Source of the DNA: Bacteroidota bacterium
GTDB lineage: Bacteria > Bacteroidota > Bacteroidia > Chitinophagales > Chitinophagaceae
Direction of reading: 5' to 3'
NCBI GenBank assembly: GCA_023386855.1
Contig: JAEWIW010000414.1
Span: 1 to 6,477, forward strand
DNA: 6,477 bases
Part shown: piece after piece, positions 5,837-6,477 of the stretch
Layout: each line of letters starts with the position of its first letter
How positions within the stretch are numbered: the stretch's first letter is position 1
Notes under the pieces: model-generated
The model's input: the letters and a program-made list of their open reading frames with translations, nothing else
Databases searched by the model: none
What the model was told of the DNA's origin: nothing
Made by a program: the position numbers and the translations under genes

Positions 5837-6477
5837 TTAAATGTTTTGTTTTTTCATTTCATCAATGATGTATTCCGATGCACGCATAGATAATGCAAGG
5901 ATGGTCCATGTGATATTTTTATCTGCCTGTGAAACAAACTGCGCTCCATCCACTACAAACAGATTTTTGCATTCATGCGACTGGCTGTATTTATTGAGTG
6001 CAGATTTCTTAGCATCATTACCCATCCTTACAGTTCCTGCTTCATGAATGATCTTACCTGGTGCATCAAGCCCGTAATTATTCTCTGGTCCATCATCTCC
6101 CCAGGTAATCACTGCTCCCATATTATGCATGATCTCCTTAAAGGTTTCTTTCATGTGTTTGGCCTGCTTGATTTCGTATTCCGTTTGTTTAACATTGAAT
6201 CGAAGAACAGGAATTCCGTATTTATCTACTACTTTAGGATCGATCTCGCAATAATTGCTTTCAAGGGCAAGGGCTTCACCACGTCCTGCCATTCCAACGG
6301 TTGCACCATAGAAATAACGTACATCTTCTTTCAATGAAGCACCATAGCCACCGGCTTCTTTCTTTTGACCATTCACCATGTATTTTCCATTCATAGCTTC
6401 CATGCCAAAACCAAAACCATAGGCAGGCTGGCTCATTCCACCCCAGTATTCGATATGATATCCTCTTGGAAAATCAA
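5837..6477 (-). CDS. GMC-family FAD oxidoreductase, C-terminal part (5' end outside window)
   Basis: The frame is open to the right edge, beginning DFPRGYHIEYWGG, so the Met at 6436 is internal and about 212 C-terminal residues are visible. They match the C-terminal substrate domain of GMC oxidoreductases of the gluconate/2-keto-sugar dehydrogenase type. HEAGTVRMG (His codon at 6046-6044) is the conserved HxxGTxRMG element with the proposed catalytic His. LFVVDGAQF precedes KNITWTILALSMRASEYI, where Asn (codon 5917-5915) takes the second active-site position. The FAD-binding N-terminus is off the window. The enzyme would oxidise a sugar or alcohol and pass electrons towards the respiratory chain, with the downstream subunit-3 protein as export or assembly partner; no cytochrome subunit is visible here. 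Family confidence is high, the substrate is unknown. Confidence 0.93.
   Translation of the reverse strand, partial: DFPRGYHIEYWGGMSQPAYGFGFGMEAMNGKYMVNGQKKEAGGYGASLKEDVRYFYGATVGMAGRGEALALESNYCEIDPKVVDKYGIPVLRFNVKQTEYEIKQAKHMKETFKEIMHNMGAVITWGDDGPENNYGLDAPGKIIHEAGTVRMGNDAKKSALNKYSQSHECKNLFVVDGAQFVSQADKNITWTILALSMRASEYIIDEMKKQNI

Noticed and set aside
5227..6337. Several short plus-strand frames opposite the dehydrogenase genes
   Set aside because: All lie antisense to conserved subunit-3 or GMC coding sequence, overlap each other, and lack family features.
1..6477. Search for CRISPR arrays, tRNA/rRNA genes, insertion sequences, transposases or phage defence genes
   Set aside because: No direct-repeat array, cloverleaf-like RNA gene, transposase motif or terminal inverted repeats was seen by eye; coding sequence fills nearly all of the window.

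Overview
The window looks like chromosomal DNA from a Bacteroidota species, probably a Chitinophagaceae-like organism. The evidence is an EF-G paralogue with the GPLTGS and YDGKMHPVDSND signature typical of that phylum's second EF-G, a GMC oxidoreductase paired with a gluconate 2-dehydrogenase subunit-3 protein carrying an RR-type signal, moderate-to-low GC by eye, and few Shine-Dalgarno sites. The taxonomic call rests on recalled family resemblance, not on a search.

Layout from left to right. Bases 1-454 (+) hold the C-terminal end of an EF-G-like translation factor, cut by the window edge. A minus-strand block of three overlapping genes converges on it. In transcription order these are a GT4-type glycosyltransferase (4953-3760), UDP-galactopyranose mutase glf (3767-2628), and a 740-residue two-domain protein (2677-455) that joins a glycoside hydrolase family 1-like barrel to an RmlD-like NAD(P)-dependent sugar-nucleotide reductase. 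The stop codons of the EF-G gene and the fusion gene lie back to back with no base between them. Upstream of the glycosyltransferase is a 186-base spacer. It carries a clear minus-strand intrinsic terminator for the preceding operon, a tentative promoter, and overlapping inverted repeats. Further right, also on the minus strand, are a Tat/lipoprotein-like gluconate 2-dehydrogenase subunit-3 protein (5817-5140) and, 19 bases upstream of it, the C-terminal part of a GMC-family flavin oxidoreductase that runs off the right edge.

The minus strand therefore holds two separate units. One is a periplasmic or membrane-attached sugar/alcohol dehydrogenase (GMC catalytic subunit plus small subunit). 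The other is a tightly coupled glycan unit: Glf would supply UDP-galactofuranose, the RmlD-like domain would act on a nucleotide sugar, and the glycosyltransferase would transfer a sugar to a surface or exported glycan. The GH1-like domain is the unexpected partner. It keeps the two catalytic glutamates but lacks several residues that ordinary beta-glucosidases use to hold the glycone. It may therefore act on a different sugar, or as a transglycosidase or editing enzyme for the same glycan. That fusion and its operon are the most interesting content of the window. The rest is ordinary.
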